A stretch of 64,000 bases of DNA from Polyangium sp. 6x1. Lineage in GTDB: Bacteria; Myxococcota_A; Polyangia; Polyangiales; Polyangiaceae. The translations under genes and the position numbers were made by a program. Positions 23,442 to 33,519 of this stretch are shown here, in pieces; positions within the stretch are counted from its first letter, which is position 1, and every line of letters starts with the position of its first letter. The stretch spans positions 124,001 to 188,000 of the forward strand of contig NZ_JARZHH010000002.1 of the NCBI RefSeq assembly GCF_029946515.1. The letters are read 5' to 3'. The notes beneath the pieces are model-generated. The model did no database searches, was not told the DNA's origin, and worked only from the letters and a program-made list of their open reading frames with translations.

Positions 23442-26183
23442 TCACGGGGCGCAGCGCGGGGGATCGTCCTCGTGCGCGGGGTCGTCTCCGGCGGGCTTTC
23501 CGGCGAGGATCGTGGCGAGCAGGCCGCGCGTGAACGCGCGCTCCTCGCAGAGGTCGAACGGCATTCCGAAGCGGCCGGCGCGGCACTGGAGGCGGGCGCG
23601 GGCGGCGCAGGCGTTTTTGCCGAGCAGATCGGCGTGGCCTTTGCCATCGAGGACGTGGGCCGCGTCCTCTTTGTCGATGAAATGGACCGTGGCGGTCGGG
23701 CCCTTGCCCGTGGGGGATTGGAAGAGGAGCGTGCCGTCGCCCCAGCCCGTGGCGAGCCATTGGCCGTCGGGCGTGAAGGCCAGCGCGAAGAGGCTTGCAT
23801 TCGGCTTTTGCATGAAGCGCGGCTCGCCGGTCGCGAGGTCCCAGACCCGGAGGGTATTGTCGAGCCCGCCCACGGCGAGGAGCGATCCGTCGGGGGAAAA
23901 CGCGAGCTCCTGGACGCTCTCCGAGGTGCTGGGCTTCTTGTCGACCAAGGTTTGGCGAGACGCACCCGTCTCCGCGTCCCATACCCGCGCGGTCTTGTCG
24001 AGGGAGCCCGAGGCGAGGCGTTTTCCGTCGGGGGAAAACGCGACCGTGGTCACGATGTTGCTGTGCCCCGTCAAGCGGAGTTTTTCGGCGCCCGTGGCGA
24101 CGTCCCAGATTCGCGCTGTCTTGTCGCCCGACGCGGAGGCGAGGCGTTTTCCGTCAGGGGAGAACGCGAGGTCCTGGATCAAGCCTGTATGTCCGACGAG
24201 AGAGCGCGGCGGCGCGTTCGGCGTCGTGAGCGAGAAGAGGAGGATCGTGTCGCCCGCGTTGACGACGGCCCACGCGCCATCGGGCGAAAGGGCGAAGGCC
24301 TGGGCCACCTCTTTGAGTTTTTCCTCGCGGACCGTGGCGCCTGTCTGGGCATTCCAGACGCGCATGTCCTTGCCAGCCGCGCCGAGGAGCTTGCCGTCCC
24401 CCGAAGATGCTATATTGCCCTCGGTGTCGGGGCGTGACGAGGTGCTACGCAGCGTTCCCGTTTCGAGGTCGAGGATCCGCAGCGTGCCGTCCCAGGGCTG
24501 CGCGGCGAGGGTTTTTCCGTCGGGGGAGATGAAGAGGGAGCTGATGCCCGCGGCCTGCAAGGAGATCTTCTTCAGGATCGAGCCGCTCGTCGCGTCGACC
24601 ACGCACACCGCGGCGGAATGACATGTGATCGCGAGGCGGCGGCCGTCCGGCGAGAAGGCGAAGTCTCCATAATAGACGTACTGTTCGAGCTTCGCCCGGA
24701 CAGACCCGGTTTTGGTATCCCACACGGAGACGCCGCCGAGGTTCGACGTGACGAGGAGGGAGCCATCCGGCGAGAGGGCGATCGTCATGGCGGGGTCGTC
24801 CTCGGGGATCGAGATCGTCTTTTTCAGGGCCCCGCTGCGCGCATCCCAGATCTGCACGCCGCCCTTGTCCGTGGAGGCGGCGAAGGTTTTCCCGTCACGC
24901 GAGAAGGCCGTACCCCAGATGCCCCCACGATTCCCACCGAGGGTCGCTTTCACGCGGCGCTTTTCGATGTCCCAGAGGCGGACCTTCTCGTCGGTGTAGG
25001 GAATGGCGAGCGTCTTGCCGTCCGGCGAGAACGTCGCGCTGAGCGGAAACTTCGGCTCTTCGTCGTCACGCAAACCGTCCTCGATCGGGATCTTCGAGCT
25101 ATGCGGCGCGGTGACGTCGTGGATGACGGAGTCATCGGACTGGATCGCGACGAGGCGCATGAGGTCGGGAGAAAAGGCGGTGCCGTCGAGGGTGGGGAGG
25201 TTCTGCAATTCGCGCACGATGAGCCGCGACGAGAGGTCCAGGAGAAACCCACTCGAAGAGGTCTTCACGCCGAGGAGCTTGGCGTCGCTCGACAAGGCGA
25301 CCGGATCCTGCGAGCTCCAGGGAAGGTAGAGGTGAACGTATTCGCGATCCGTCTCCGCGTCGAAGACGGAAACCTCGATGTCGTTGCCGTCCTCTTCCTG
25401 CGAGAGAGCGATGTACCGGCCGTCCGTCGACCAATCCAGCGACTTCGTGACGAGGTCGCGGTTTGGCGCGACGACGAGCGGCATGCGCCGTTCGGTTTTG
25501 CCGAGCAGCCCGGAGGCGCGATCGAAGAGCCTTTGGGCCTCGGCTGCGTCGCCGAGTTTGCGCGTCACGAGCGCCGCGCCGAGCAAGGCCTGGCCATTCG
25601 GGTGCGCCGCGGCGGCGCCGAGGTACGCCTCGCGGGCGGCGCGGAGCGAGGCCGGGTCGCCCTTGGCCGCGAGCGCGTCGGCCTGCTCGACGAGAGGACG
25701 CGCCACCTTCGTGATGTTCGGCGCGTGCAGGGATTCGAGCTTCTTGTCGATCTTCTGGGCCGCCTCGCGGGCCGCCTCCGCACGCTTTTTCAAAGCGTCG
25801 CTCGCGCCCGGCACGCGGAGGAGCTCGCGCGTGAGATCGTACGTATATGAAGTATCGTAGAGATCGACGGCGAGCTCGGCGCTCGTCGCCAGCTCCTCGG
25901 CCAGCACCTCGGGGGCCGCTTTGGGGCAGAGCTCCCGCGCGCGCGCCATCACGCGCAGGGCGCGGTCGAGTTTTCCTTTGCCGAGGAGCCCGGGGACCTT
26001 CTTTCGGAGCGCGTCCGCGGTCTCGCAAGGGGTCGGCGGGGGCGGCGGCGGGGTCGGAGCGGCCTTGGCGACGGACGGCGGCGGCGAGGGCAGGGGCGAA
26101 GGCGGCGCGCCGCCGCAGGCGAGGAGCCCGAGGAGCGATGCGGCGGGAAGAACCCCAAGGCGGCGGAGCGAGCGGGCAAACAT
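23442..26183 (-). CDS. WD40-repeat lipoprotein
   Basis: The 913-residue protein has a lipoprotein signal (lipobox GLLAC, Cys23), a Pro-rich linker, a helical region with TPR-like content (about 50-230) and then some 14 WD40 blades (about 240-880). The blades show repeated SPDGK/SPDGS, IWD, VWD, LRVWDLATG motifs; among them HTGLIQDLAFSPDGKRLAS and HSNIVTTVAFSPDGKRLAS are nearly identical. The C-terminal 60 residues contain several Cys residues (CAARARLQCRAG, PFDLCEE). It is probably anchored in the outer or inner membrane and acts as a binding platform. There is no kinase or caspase domain attached, which is common on other bacterial WD40 proteins. It is upstream of and co-directional with the SWIM gene, but the 88-base gap leaves operon membership open. 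Confidence 0.85.
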   Translation of the reverse strand: MFARSLRRLGVLPAASLLGLLACGGAPPSPLPSPPPSVAKAAPTPPPPPPTPCETADALRKKVPGLLGKGKLDRALRVMARARELCPKAAPEVLAEELATSAELAVDLYDTSYTYDLTRELLRVPGASDALKKRAEAAREAAQKIDKKLESLHAPNITKVARPLVEQADALAAKGDPASLRAAREAYLGAAAAHPNGQALLGAALVTRKLGDAAEAQRLFDRASGLLGKTERRMPLVVAPNRDLVTKSLDWSTDGRYIALSQEEDGNDIEVSVFDAETDREYVHLYLPWSSQDPVALSSDAKLLGVKTSSSGFLLDLSSRLIVRELQNLPTLDGTAFSPDLMRLVAIQSDDSVIHDVTAPHSSKIPIEDGLRDDEEPKFPLSATFSPDGKTLAIPYTDEKVRLWDIEKRRVKATLGGNRGGIWGTAFSRDGKTFAASTDKGGVQIWDARSGALKKTISIPEDDPAMTIALSPDGSLLVTSNLGGVSVWDTKTGSVRAKLEQYVYYGDFAFSPDGRRLAITCHSAAVCVVDATSGSILKKISLQAAGISSLFISPDGKTLAAQPWDGTLRILDLETGTLRSTSSRPDTEGNIASSGDGKLLGAAGKDMRVWNAQTGATVREEKLKEVAQAFALSPDGAWAVVNAGDTILLFSLTTPNAPPRSLVGHTGLIQDLAFSPDGKRLASASGDKTARIWDVATGAEKLRLTGHSNIVTTVAFSPDGKRLASGSLDKTARVWDAETGASRQTLVDKKPSTSESVQELAFSPDGSLLAVGGLDNTLRVWDLATGEPRFMQKPNASLFALAFTPDGQWLATGWGDGTLLFQSPTGKGPTATVHFIDKEDAAHVLDGKGHADLLGKNACAARARLQCRAGRFGMPFDLCEERAFTRGLLATILAGKPAGDDPAHEDDPPRCAP

Positions 26184-26225
26184 GCGCGGGACGGTATCAC
26201 GCCGGATCCGTCCGTCGCAATGCGG

Positions 26226-27455
26226 CTAGAGGGAGAGGCGCTCGTCTTCGGGCAAGAGCGCATTCACGCGCTCAGTGTCGCGGCGGAATTCGGCCCACCG
26301 GGCCTCGCGCTGGAGGAGGTCGCCGAAGGGGATGTCGCGGAGGTCGCGGAGAGCCGCGTCGGCGACCCGGCGGAGCGCAGCGCGATCGAGGAGGCCGAGC
26401 GCGTGCGCGTCGAGCGCATGGCCGATGTAGGTGTCATTGAAGGCGACGCCCTTCGCGCGCCAGGCGGCGCGGCCCTCGGCGTTCGTCGCGACGACGTCGT
26501 GGATGAACACGGCGCGCATGCCGCCGCCGGGGTGCGCCATCATGCGGGCGCCGGCGATCGCGTCGCCCTGGCCGCTGTCGCCGCAGAAGACGAACGCGTA
26601 TTCGGGGAAGAGCTTGCGGTATTCGATGAAGCTCGCATATTTCTTCTCGGCCATCAGGTCGTGCGTGGCGAGGTGTCCGAAATCGCCGGTGAGGACCTTG
26701 GCATACGGGAGCCCGAGCGCGGCGAGGTGCTTGCGCGTGATCCCTTCGCCGAAGCCGACGCGGTCGCCGGGGCGGGCCGTGAGGAAGGTGAGATCGCCGA
26801 GCGCTTCCGTCGGGGAGAACGCGAGGTCGAGCTCGTTGTAAAAGGCGCGCACGCCGGGGTAGGGGCGGGGCTCCTTCGCGCGAGGATACCGGTCGTCTTT
26901 CCAGTTCGGATACAGCGTGTCGTCGATGTCCGAGAGGACCTTCAGGTCGGCGCGAGGCGCGGCGGCGACGCGAAAATGCTCGAGGAGCCGCTCGCGGACG
27001 AGGTCGTCGTCGAGGTCGCGGTAGATGAGCTGCTGGAGGTCGCGGTAATCGCCGCTGTCGTCGATGGCGTTCTTCAGGTCGGTGAGCTCCGCGCCGCGCG
27101 TGCCGAGGAGGATCGTTTCGATCAGCGCCTCGTCGGCGCCGTCGGTGCGGCCCCGCTGGAGCGCGATGATCAGCGCGGCGCGCGTGGGGATGGAGAGATC
27201 GGAGAGCCGCTCCTCGCCGAGGAGGCGGAAGAGGGCCGTGCGGTTGTCAGGACCAACGACGCGGTCGTCGATGCTGGAGAAGAGCCGCAAGAGCGGCAGG
27301 TGCACGAGGAGATGGTCGAGCTCGGCGGGGTGGGCGTCGCGCAGGAGAGCGAGGATCCGCGCCTCCTCGGTCCGATCGGTGTGGCCCGCGATGAGGCGCT
27401 CGATCGTCGCGATTTTCTCGTCAGCGGCGGTCTTGTCGAAGTCGTTCGAGCCCAT
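26226..27455 (-). CDS. App1-like phosphatidate phosphatase domain (DUF2183) protein
   Basis: The 409-residue protein has a helical N-terminal part (1-165) and a HAD-type phosphatase core. The nucleophile motif is LSDIDDTLYP (DIDDT at 176-180). The other core motifs are FLTARP near 220 and FCGDSGQGDAIAG near 296. This set matches DUF2183, the LNS2/App1 family that dephosphorylates phosphatidate to diacylglycerol in yeast. A lipid or inositol-phosphate substrate is therefore likely, but it is not proven for bacterial members. It lacks a signal peptide, so it should be cytoplasmic. Its end is 44 bases from the WD40 gene on the upstream side, and both are on the minus strand. Confidence 0.83.
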   Translation of the reverse strand: MGSNDFDKTAADEKIATIERLIAGHTDRTEEARILALLRDAHPAELDHLLVHLPLLRLFSSIDDRVVGPDNRTALFRLLGEERLSDLSIPTRAALIIALQRGRTDGADEALIETILLGTRGAELTDLKNAIDDSGDYRDLQQLIYRDLDDDLVRERLLEHFRVAAAPRADLKVLSDIDDTLYPNWKDDRYPRAKEPRPYPGVRAFYNELDLAFSPTEALGDLTFLTARPGDRVGFGEGITRKHLAALGLPYAKVLTGDFGHLATHDLMAEKKYASFIEYRKLFPEYAFVFCGDSGQGDAIAGARMMAHPGGGMRAVFIHDVVATNAEGRAAWRAKGVAFNDTYIGHALDAHALGLLDRAALRRVADAALRDLRDIPFGDLLQREARWAEFRRDTERVNALLPEDERLSL

Positions 27456-27499
27456 CCATGAAACGATAAGGCCCGGGCTGCACGGCCGTCAACGGTCTG

Positions 27500-28003
27500 T
27501 CAAGCGGGGCCGCCCTCGCCCCCGGTCACGTTCGATAGGCGCGGATCTTTCGGCCCTTCCGTCGTTTCCACGGCGATGCCGTGGCGGATCAAATACTCCA
27601 CGCCGTTCTCGCCCGCATATCCCTCGGCCACCACGATGACCTTCGTGATGCCCGCGTGGTGGATGAGCTTGGCGCAGAGGATGCACGGCTCGCCCGTGAC
27701 GATGATCCACGCGCCCCGCGTGGCCACGCCGCTCGCGGCGGCGTTGCAGATGACGTTCATCTCGGCGTGGTGGCAGCCGATCTCCATGCGCGTGCCGCTC
27801 GGGATCTGCATGCTGTCGCGCAGGCACACGTCGCCGCCGCAGAGGTCGCCTCCGCCGCGCGGGCCGCCGTTGTAGCCGTCCATCAGGATGACGTTGCGGT
27901 CGGGGTCGAGCAGGAGGGCGCCGAACTTGCGGCGGGGGCAGTTCGACGCCTTGGCGAGGGCCAGGCATTGCTCGATCCGGATGCGCAGGTGTTTCGCCTT
28001 CAT
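27500..28003 (-). CDS. Deoxycytidylate (dCMP) deaminase-like zinc enzyme
   Basis: The 167-residue protein belongs to the cytidine/deoxycytidylate deaminase fold. The zinc and catalytic residues are visible: CHHAEMNVICNAA (His79, Glu81) and EPCILCAKLI (Cys107, Cys110). A second set of Cys/His (CPRRKFG near 22, CGGDVC at 55-60) fits the structural zinc or extra loop of dCMP deaminases of the ComEB type. The reaction converts dCMP to dUMP for thymidylate synthesis. Its length is close to that of ComEB-type enzymes (about 150-190). It is downstream of the beta-helix lipoprotein gene (119 bases) and 44 bases upstream of the DUF2183 gene, with no functional link evident. Confidence 0.87.
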   Translation of the reverse strand: MKAKHLRIRIEQCLALAKASNCPRRKFGALLLDPDRNVILMDGYNGGPRGGGDLCGGDVCLRDSMQIPSGTRMEIGCHHAEMNVICNAAASGVATRGAWIIVTGEPCILCAKLIHHAGITKVIVVAEGYAGENGVEYLIRHGIAVETTEGPKDPRLSNVTGGEGGPA

Positions 28004-28122
28004 GACGGGGACGTCTCGGCGAGGGTTTTACCCGGCCCGCTCGATCGGCGCAAGGAGGATCCCGCGCGCGAGCGATCCAGCGAGCCGGGCCCGGGAGGGG
28101 CTCGAAATGGGCGCAGCGCGCC

Positions 28123-29265
<1,143 letters not shown>

Positions 29266-29557
29266 GAAGGTTCTCCAACGAAGAGCTTACCCGGAGCCGC
29301 GGCAGGCGGGAAACACTTTGCATCGAGCAGAAGCGTGCTCGTGCGGCCGACGCGCCCCCCATTGTCGGCCTCGCCGCATTGGATGGTTTGGCGATCCGGC
29401 GAGCGCGCCCGCGCGCGAGCGTATTCGGAAATGCGGGCCACAGGCCGATGGTGGGCAGATGCATGCGCCAGGGACGGACACCTCGGGCGCGAGCCGCGAA
29501 ACCCCCACGAGGGGATGGCCCGCGCAGGGTGCGGGCTGGTAGGCTGCGGCCGCCCTC

Positions 29558-30166
29558 ATGAAATTTCGAGCCACCGGGATCGTCTGGGTCGTTGCTTGTT
29601 GCCTGCTCCCCGCCTGCGGCGGCGAGAGCGCGTCGTCTCCGCCGCCGGAGCTTCCGCCGTCGAGCGGCGCCGCGGAGAGGGAAGAATCGCCGCCCCCGCC
29701 GCCCGAGGCCGATCACGGGCCGGAGCCCGGGGAGAGCCCCGTGACGAACGAAGGCGCGGCGAACGAGAAGGCGCCCCCGCCGCCCGAGGAAAGCCCCAAG
29801 GCCCCGGCCGGTGGCAACGCCGCGGCGGCGTCCGACGTGCCCGGCGCGAACCTGTCGATCGGGCAGCTCGAGGCGGACGGGCTCAAGGCGAAGGACATCC
29901 AGTGCAAGACCGAGGGCGGAGGAGGCATGGGGCTGCTCGGTGCGGTGCTCGTGACGGCGTGGATGTCGCCGCAAAAAAAGGCGCTCGACGCGTGCGCGCC
30001 GGCCGGGACGGAGACGCGCGTGGTGTGGAAGGCGCGCGGCGGGAAGGTGACGGAGGTGCAAGCGGCGGGCAGCCCCAAGGTGAAGGCGTGCGTCGAGCGA
30101 GCGCTCTCCGGGGGAAAACCCGTGCTCGAAGGGCATTGCGCCGCGACGGTCGTGCACGGAAAATGA
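29558..30166 (+). CDS. Pro/Glu-rich lipoprotein of unknown function
   Basis: The 202-residue product has a lipobox CLLPAC (Cys20), then about 80 residues of Pro, Glu, Ala and Ser (disordered linker), then a small domain (110-200). That domain contains three Cys residues ([25 protein letters not shown]) plus EGHCAATV, and a strand pattern [21 protein letters not shown] that resembles the small C-terminal domains found in AgmX/TonB-like myxobacterial proteins. The relation is weak and I do not assign a function. It is followed after 16 bases by the Nudix gene in the same direction, so the two may be co-transcribed. Confidence 0.72.
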   Translation: MKFRATGIVWVVACCLLPACGGESASSPPPELPPSSGAAEREESPPPPPEADHGPEPGESPVTNEGAANEKAPPPPEESPKAPAGGNAAAASDVPGANLSIGQLEADGLKAKDIQCKTEGGGGMGLLGAVLVTAWMSPQKKALDACAPAGTETRVVWKARGGKVTEVQAAGSPKVKACVERALSGGKPVLEGHCAATVVHGK

Positions 30167-30182
30167 CGGGGAGGACGAGAGG

Positions 30183-30602
30183 ATGACCCGCCGTGCATTT
30201 TCTGTCGCCGTGTATCCCCGATTCGAAGGTCGCATTCTGATGATTCGCCATCGGCGGCTCGGCATCTGGCTGCCGCCGGGCGGGGAGATGCTGCCGGACG
30301 AGACGCCGCTCGAAGCCGCCGCGCGCGAGCTGCGCGAGGAGACGGGGCTCGTCGGTCGGTTTCCCGTGGTGAGCGACGTCGACGGGACGCCGCCCGGGTT
30401 CATCGGCTACGAGGAGCACCCGGCCGGGAGCAAGGGGATTCACCTGAATTTCGTGTTCGTCGCCGACGTGGACACGGATGTGGTGCACCCGAACGACGAA
30501 TTCGAGGAGTGGCGCTGGGTGAGCCATTTCGACGACGTCGGCGGGCCGCCGAACGTGGCGCAACTCGGGAGGATCGCGCTCGCAGCGCGGGCGCGCGAAT
30601 GA
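30183..30602 (+). CDS. Nudix hydrolase
   Basis: The 139-residue protein contains a complete Nudix box, G-x5-E-x7-REL-REETGL, at residues 34-56. Such enzymes hydrolyse nucleoside diphosphates linked to another moiety, using Mg bound by the REXXEE glutamates. The substrate cannot be told from the sequence; the loops around [21 protein letters not shown] may set specificity. A GGGGAGG site precedes the ATG by about eight bases. It sits 16 bases after the lipoprotein gene and is followed immediately by a strong hairpin. Confidence 0.9.
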   Translation: MTRRAFSVAVYPRFEGRILMIRHRRLGIWLPPGGEMLPDETPLEAAARELREETGLVGRFPVVSDVDGTPPGFIGYEEHPAGSKGIHLNFVFVADVDTDVVHPNDEFEEWRWVSHFDDVGGPPNVAQLGRIALAARARE

Positions 30603-30604
30603 AG

Positions 30605-30636
30605 GGCGCGCGGGGCCGTGACGAGCCCCGCGCGCC
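30605..30636. terminator. Strong bidirectional hairpin terminator
   Basis: A 12-bp perfect inverted repeat (GGCGCGCGGGGC / GCCCCGCGCGCC) with an 8-base loop sits just after the Nudix stop and 23 bases before the end of the convergent TSP3 lipoprotein gene. It can serve both transcripts. No long T-tract is present, so termination is inferred from stem strength and position. Confidence 0.72.
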
Positions 30637-30659
30637 GGTTCATCGGGATCGAGACCGCG

Positions 30660-31895
30660 TCAGTACACGTACTTGATCCAGTCCTGCATGGCGCTCGGGC
30701 TGCAGCCGTACTTCAGGTGGCCATTGCCGAGGCTGAGCTCCTCGACGATCTGCGCGCAAGAGCAGCCGGCCGTGTCCTTCATGGTGAAGGTGAAGTTCGG
30801 GCTGTTCGGCGCGCCCGTTTGGAACTTGCCGTTGCTCATGCCCGTCCAGATGGAGTGTTGCGGGTTCAGGCCGCCGGGCGCCGTGTCGTACTTCGTGTAC
30901 GGGCACTCGTCGACGTTGTTGCAGACGCCGTCGTAGTCGGCGTCACCCGTGCAATCGTACTCGCAGGCGTTGCCGACGCCGTCGTAGTCCGCGTCCTTCT
31001 GCGCGGGGTTCGCGACGTACACGCAGTTGTCGCAGACGTTGCCGACCGTGTCGTAATCGCCGTCCTCCTGGTAGGGGTTCGCCTTGTACGGGCAGTTGTC
31101 GCAGGCGTTGCCGATGCTGTCGTAGTCGCCGTCTTCCTGGTAGGGATTCGCCGCGTAGGGGCAGTTGTCACAGACGTTGCCGATGCCGTCGTAATCGGCG
31201 TCGGCCTGGTCCGCGTTCGCCGCGTAGGGGCAGTTGTCGCAGGCGTTGCCGACGCCATCGTAATCGCCGTCGGCCTGGTCCGCGTTTGCCACGTACGGGC
31301 AGTTGTCGCAGGCGTCGCCGATACCGTCGTAATCGCCGTCGGCCTGGTTCGCGTTCGCCGTGTAGGGGCAGTTGTCGCAGGCGTCGCCGACGCCGTCGTA
31401 ATCGCCGTCGGCCTGGTTCGCGTTCGCCGTGTAGGGGCAGTTGTCGCAGGCGTCGCCGACGCCGTCGTAATCGCCGTCGGCCTGGCTCGCGTTTGCCACG
31501 TACGGGCAGTTGTCGCACGCGTTGCCTACGTAGTCGCCATCGCCGTCGGCCTGGTTTGCGTTTGCCACGTACGGGCAGTTGTCACACGCGTTGCCGACGT
31601 AGTCGCCATCGCCGTCGGCCTGGCTCGCGTTCGCCGTGTAGGGACAGTTGTCGCAGACGTTGCCGACCTTGTCGTAATCGGCGTCGGCCTGGTCCGCGTT
31701 CGCCTTGTACGGGCAGTTGTCGTAAGCCTCGCACACGTAGTCGTAATCGACGTCCTTGCAGTCCAAGTGACCTTCGGCCGTCCCGATCTCCAGCTCCTGC
31801 TCCTCGTCCTCGGGGAGCGCGGCATCCATGCAGCCCGCCGCGATGAGCGTCGTCAAGACCGCGGTCAAGGAGTAGAAGGCACTCTTTCGTTTCAT
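30660..31895 (-). CDS. TSP3-repeat calcium-binding lipoprotein, copy 1
   Basis: I place the start at ATG 31895 (MKRKSAFYSLTAVLTTLIAAGC), which gives a clean lipoprotein signal (lipobox IAAGC, Cys22) and has GAGGGG upstream; the frame stays open for 45 more codons without a signal. The 411-residue product carries about 11 thrombospondin-type-3-like repeats of 23 residues, of the form [19 protein letters not shown]. Their Asp residues would bind Ca2+ and the paired Cys residues could form disulfides between units. The last 75 residues are a separate small domain with SIWTGM, MKDTAGCSCAQIVEEL and YGCSPSAMQDWIKYV, shared with the two paralogues downstream. It is an outer-surface or periplasmic adhesive or structural protein by inference. 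Confidence 0.85.
   Translation of the reverse strand: MKRKSAFYSLTAVLTTLIAAGCMDAALPEDEEQELEIGTAEGHLDCKDVDYDYVCEAYDNCPYKANADQADADYDKVGNVCDNCPYTANASQADGDGDYVGNACDNCPYVANANQADGDGDYVGNACDNCPYVANASQADGDYDGVGDACDNCPYTANANQADGDYDGVGDACDNCPYTANANQADGDYDGIGDACDNCPYVANADQADGDYDGVGNACDNCPYAANADQADADYDGIGNVCDNCPYAANPYQEDGDYDSIGNACDNCPYKANPYQEDGDYDTVGNVCDNCVYVANPAQKDADYDGVGNACEYDCTGDADYDGVCNNVDECPYTKYDTAPGGLNPQHSIWTGMSNGKFQTGAPNSPNFTFTMKDTAGCSCAQIVEELSLGNGHLKYGCSPSAMQDWIKYVY
30950..31735 (-). repeat. Tandem 69-bp repeats inside TSP3 copy 1
   Basis: The coding sequence holds about 11 consecutive units of 69 bases (23 codons). Several neighbours are almost identical at the DNA level, for example the two units around 31330-31470 that share TCGCCGTCGGCCTGGTTCGC and GTGTAGGGGCAGTTGTCGCA. 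Units towards both ends have diverged. Two units near 31520-31620 are 72 bases long because they encode DGDGDYVG instead of DGDYDGVG. This pattern indicates recent unit duplication and possible length variation between strains. Confidence 0.8.
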
Positions 31896-32083
31896 GCGAA
31901 ACACACCCCTCTTTTTCGTATCGTAACGAAGTGGCACGCAGGCGCGCTGTTCACCCCGATGTACGGGACAAACGCGCGACGCAGGTCCGGCGACGGCAAA
32001 CCCCTCCGTGTGCGGAATGCGCACGCACACGAGGGCCGGGGGATATCGTGAGGGTTCCCGACCCGCGTCGAATTCGTGCGGGG

Positions 32084-32112
32084 ACTATTCACCACGGCGG
32101 GGTGACGATCAA
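32084..32112 (-). promoter_or_regulatory. Predicted promoter of TSP3 copy 1
   Basis: On the minus strand a TTGATC and an AATAGT are separated by 17 bases. The same arrangement, TTGATG-17-AATAGT with a spacer ending in CCGTGGTG, stands upstream of copy 2. Conservation of both boxes and the exact spacing in a region that has otherwise drifted supports a sigma-70-like promoter. It implies an untranslated leader of about 180 bases. Confidence 0.5.
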
Positions 32113-32267
32113 GGGGTTTTTCGGGAGGCAGAGGCGAGGAAGGAAGAGCCCTCGCGAGGGGAGGATCCACCGGATGGGAATGCTCGTGCATTCCATCCTG
32201 GGGAGCGATCCGGTATAGGGGAGGAGGCAAGGACCGTCCTCACCGGCTGCGGTTGTCAGGCCGGGAG

Positions 32268-32283
32268 GCGCGCGCTCGCGCGC
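32268..32283 (-). terminator. Possible hairpin after TSP3 copy 2
   Basis: A 6-bp stem (GCGCGC / GCGCGC) with a 4-base loop lies 28 bases beyond the end of copy 2. It is short and in a GC-rich background, so this is a weak call. Confidence 0.3.
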
Positions 32284-32310
32284 GGCGACGGTGAAGGCAG
32301 GAGCGCCGGG

Positions 32311-33519
32311 TCAGGGGCTTCCCTGGTTGACCCACTGCTGCATGATGCCGGGGGGACAGCCGTGTTTGTCGATGCCATTGCTGTTGATGGCGACGCCGAG
32401 TAGCTGGCGGATCTGCTTGCAGGAGCAGCCTCGGGTGTCCTCGATGCTGAACGAGAATTTGGAAGGGTCTCCGTTCCCGAGGTCGCCGACGTCGAATTCC
32501 GGGCCCTGCGTCCAGATGGAGTGATTCGGCTTGAGGCCGCCAGGCGCTGAATCCGGTACCGTTCCCGGACAATCGTCCTCGGCGGCGCAGATCGAGTCGT
32601 GGTCCGTGTCATGGCAGGTGTCGATGTAGACGATGTCGCACGCGTCGCCCTTGCCGTCGCCGTCGCTGTCCGTCTGGCTGGGGTTCGAGACGCTGGGGCA
32701 GTTGTCGCAGGCGTCGCCGATGCCGTCGCTGTCTTTGTCGTATTGGTCGGCGTTGGCGACGGTGGGGCAGTTGTCGTTGAAGTTGCAGATGCCGTCGCCG
32801 TCTGTGTCGTCGCAAGGGGGAGGCGCATCGCAGGCGTCGCCATAGCCGTCGCCGTCGGTGTCGACCTGATCGGAGTTGGGGTCATACGGGCAATTGTCGC
32901 AAGCGTCGCCGATGCCGTCGCTGTCCTTGTCCGCTTGGTCGGCGTTGGGCACGGTGGGGCAATTGTCGCTGAGGTTGCAGACGCCGTCGCCGTCTGTGTC
33001 GTCGCAAGGGGGAGGCGCATCGCAGGCGTCGCCATAGCCGTCGCCGTCGGTGTCGACCTGATCGGAGTTGGGGTCATACGGGCAGTTGTCGCAAGCATCG
33101 CCGATGCCGTCGCTGTCCTTGTCCGCTTGGTTGGCGTTGGCGACGGTGGGGCAGTTGTCGTTGAAGTTGCAGACGCCGTCCCCGTCCGTGTCCGCGCAAG
33201 GGGGAGGCGGCTCGCAGGCGTCGCCGATGCCATCGTTGTCGGCGTCGGCCTGATCGGGGTTCGCTTCGTCAGGGCAGTTGTCGCAGGCGTCGCCGACGCC
33301 GTCTCCGTCGCTGTCTTCCTGATCGTAATTGGCGACCGTCGGGCAGTTGTCATCCGAGGTGCAAATCCTGTCCTTGTCGGGATCATTGCAGAAGAGCAGC
33401 TGCCCTTCGGCCGTATCGACGTTCTCGGCGTCCTCGAGGCTCGCGGAATCCATGCAGCCGACGGCGACGAGCGTGGCGAAAAAAGCAGTCGCGTAATGGA
33501 GGCCCTTCGTTCGGTTCAT
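32311..33519 (-). CDS. TSP3-repeat calcium-binding lipoprotein, copy 2
   Basis: The start ATG 33519 ([22 protein letters not shown]) yields a lipoprotein signal (lipobox VAVGC, Cys22); the 57 codons upstream in frame look non-coding. The 402-residue protein has TSP3-like repeats of two alternating kinds: [20 protein letters not shown] and [21 protein letters not shown], separated in places by PPP. Asp-rich loops for Ca2+ and regular Cys pairs are conserved. The final 80 residues match the C-terminal domain of copies 1 and 3: [22 protein letters not shown] and [11 protein letters not shown]. The Asn/Asp positions fit TSP3 consensus better than copy 1, whose repeats have Tyr in place of one Gly. 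Surface location is inferred. Confidence 0.85.
   Translation of the reverse strand: MNRTKGLHYATAFFATLVAVGCMDSASLEDAENVDTAEGQLLFCNDPDKDRICTSDDNCPTVANYDQEDSDGDGVGDACDNCPDEANPDQADADNDGIGDACEPPPPCADTDGDGVCNFNDNCPTVANANQADKDSDGIGDACDNCPYDPNSDQVDTDGDGYGDACDAPPPCDDTDGDGVCNLSDNCPTVPNADQADKDSDGIGDACDNCPYDPNSDQVDTDGDGYGDACDAPPPCDDTDGDGICNFNDNCPTVANADQYDKDSDGIGDACDNCPSVSNPSQTDSDGDGKGDACDIVYIDTCHDTDHDSICAAEDDCPGTVPDSAPGGLKPNHSIWTQGPEFDVGDLGNGDPSKFSFSIEDTRGCSCKQIRQLLGVAINSNGIDKHGCPPGIMQQWVNQGSP
32801..33184 (-). repeat. Two 192-bp direct repeats inside TSP3 copy 2
   Basis: A segment of 192 bases (64 codons) beginning near 32801 recurs with only a few changes beginning near 32993. Shared marks are TCTGTGTCGTCGCAAGGGGG and the following CGCAGGCGTCGCCATAGCCG. 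It encodes one [11 protein letters not shown] unit plus two TSP3 units. The near-identity indicates a recent in-frame duplication. Confidence 0.75.

Larger units (their letters stand above)
31896..32310. other. Intergenic region upstream of TSP3 copy 1 (415 bases)
   Basis: I see no gene here. It contains the ribosome-binding site and leader of copy 1 (GAGGGG about 12 bases before the ATG), a promoter-like element at 32084-32112 and, near the right end, a GC-rich hairpin that may terminate copy 2. Blocks of this region recur in the same order upstream of copy 2, so the duplication included the control region. Confidence 0.7.

Noticed and set aside
30950-33184. Regularly spaced repeats that could be mistaken for a CRISPR array
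   Set aside because: The repeats are in frame, encode TSP3 calcium loops and have no unique spacers of constant length. They are protein-coding.
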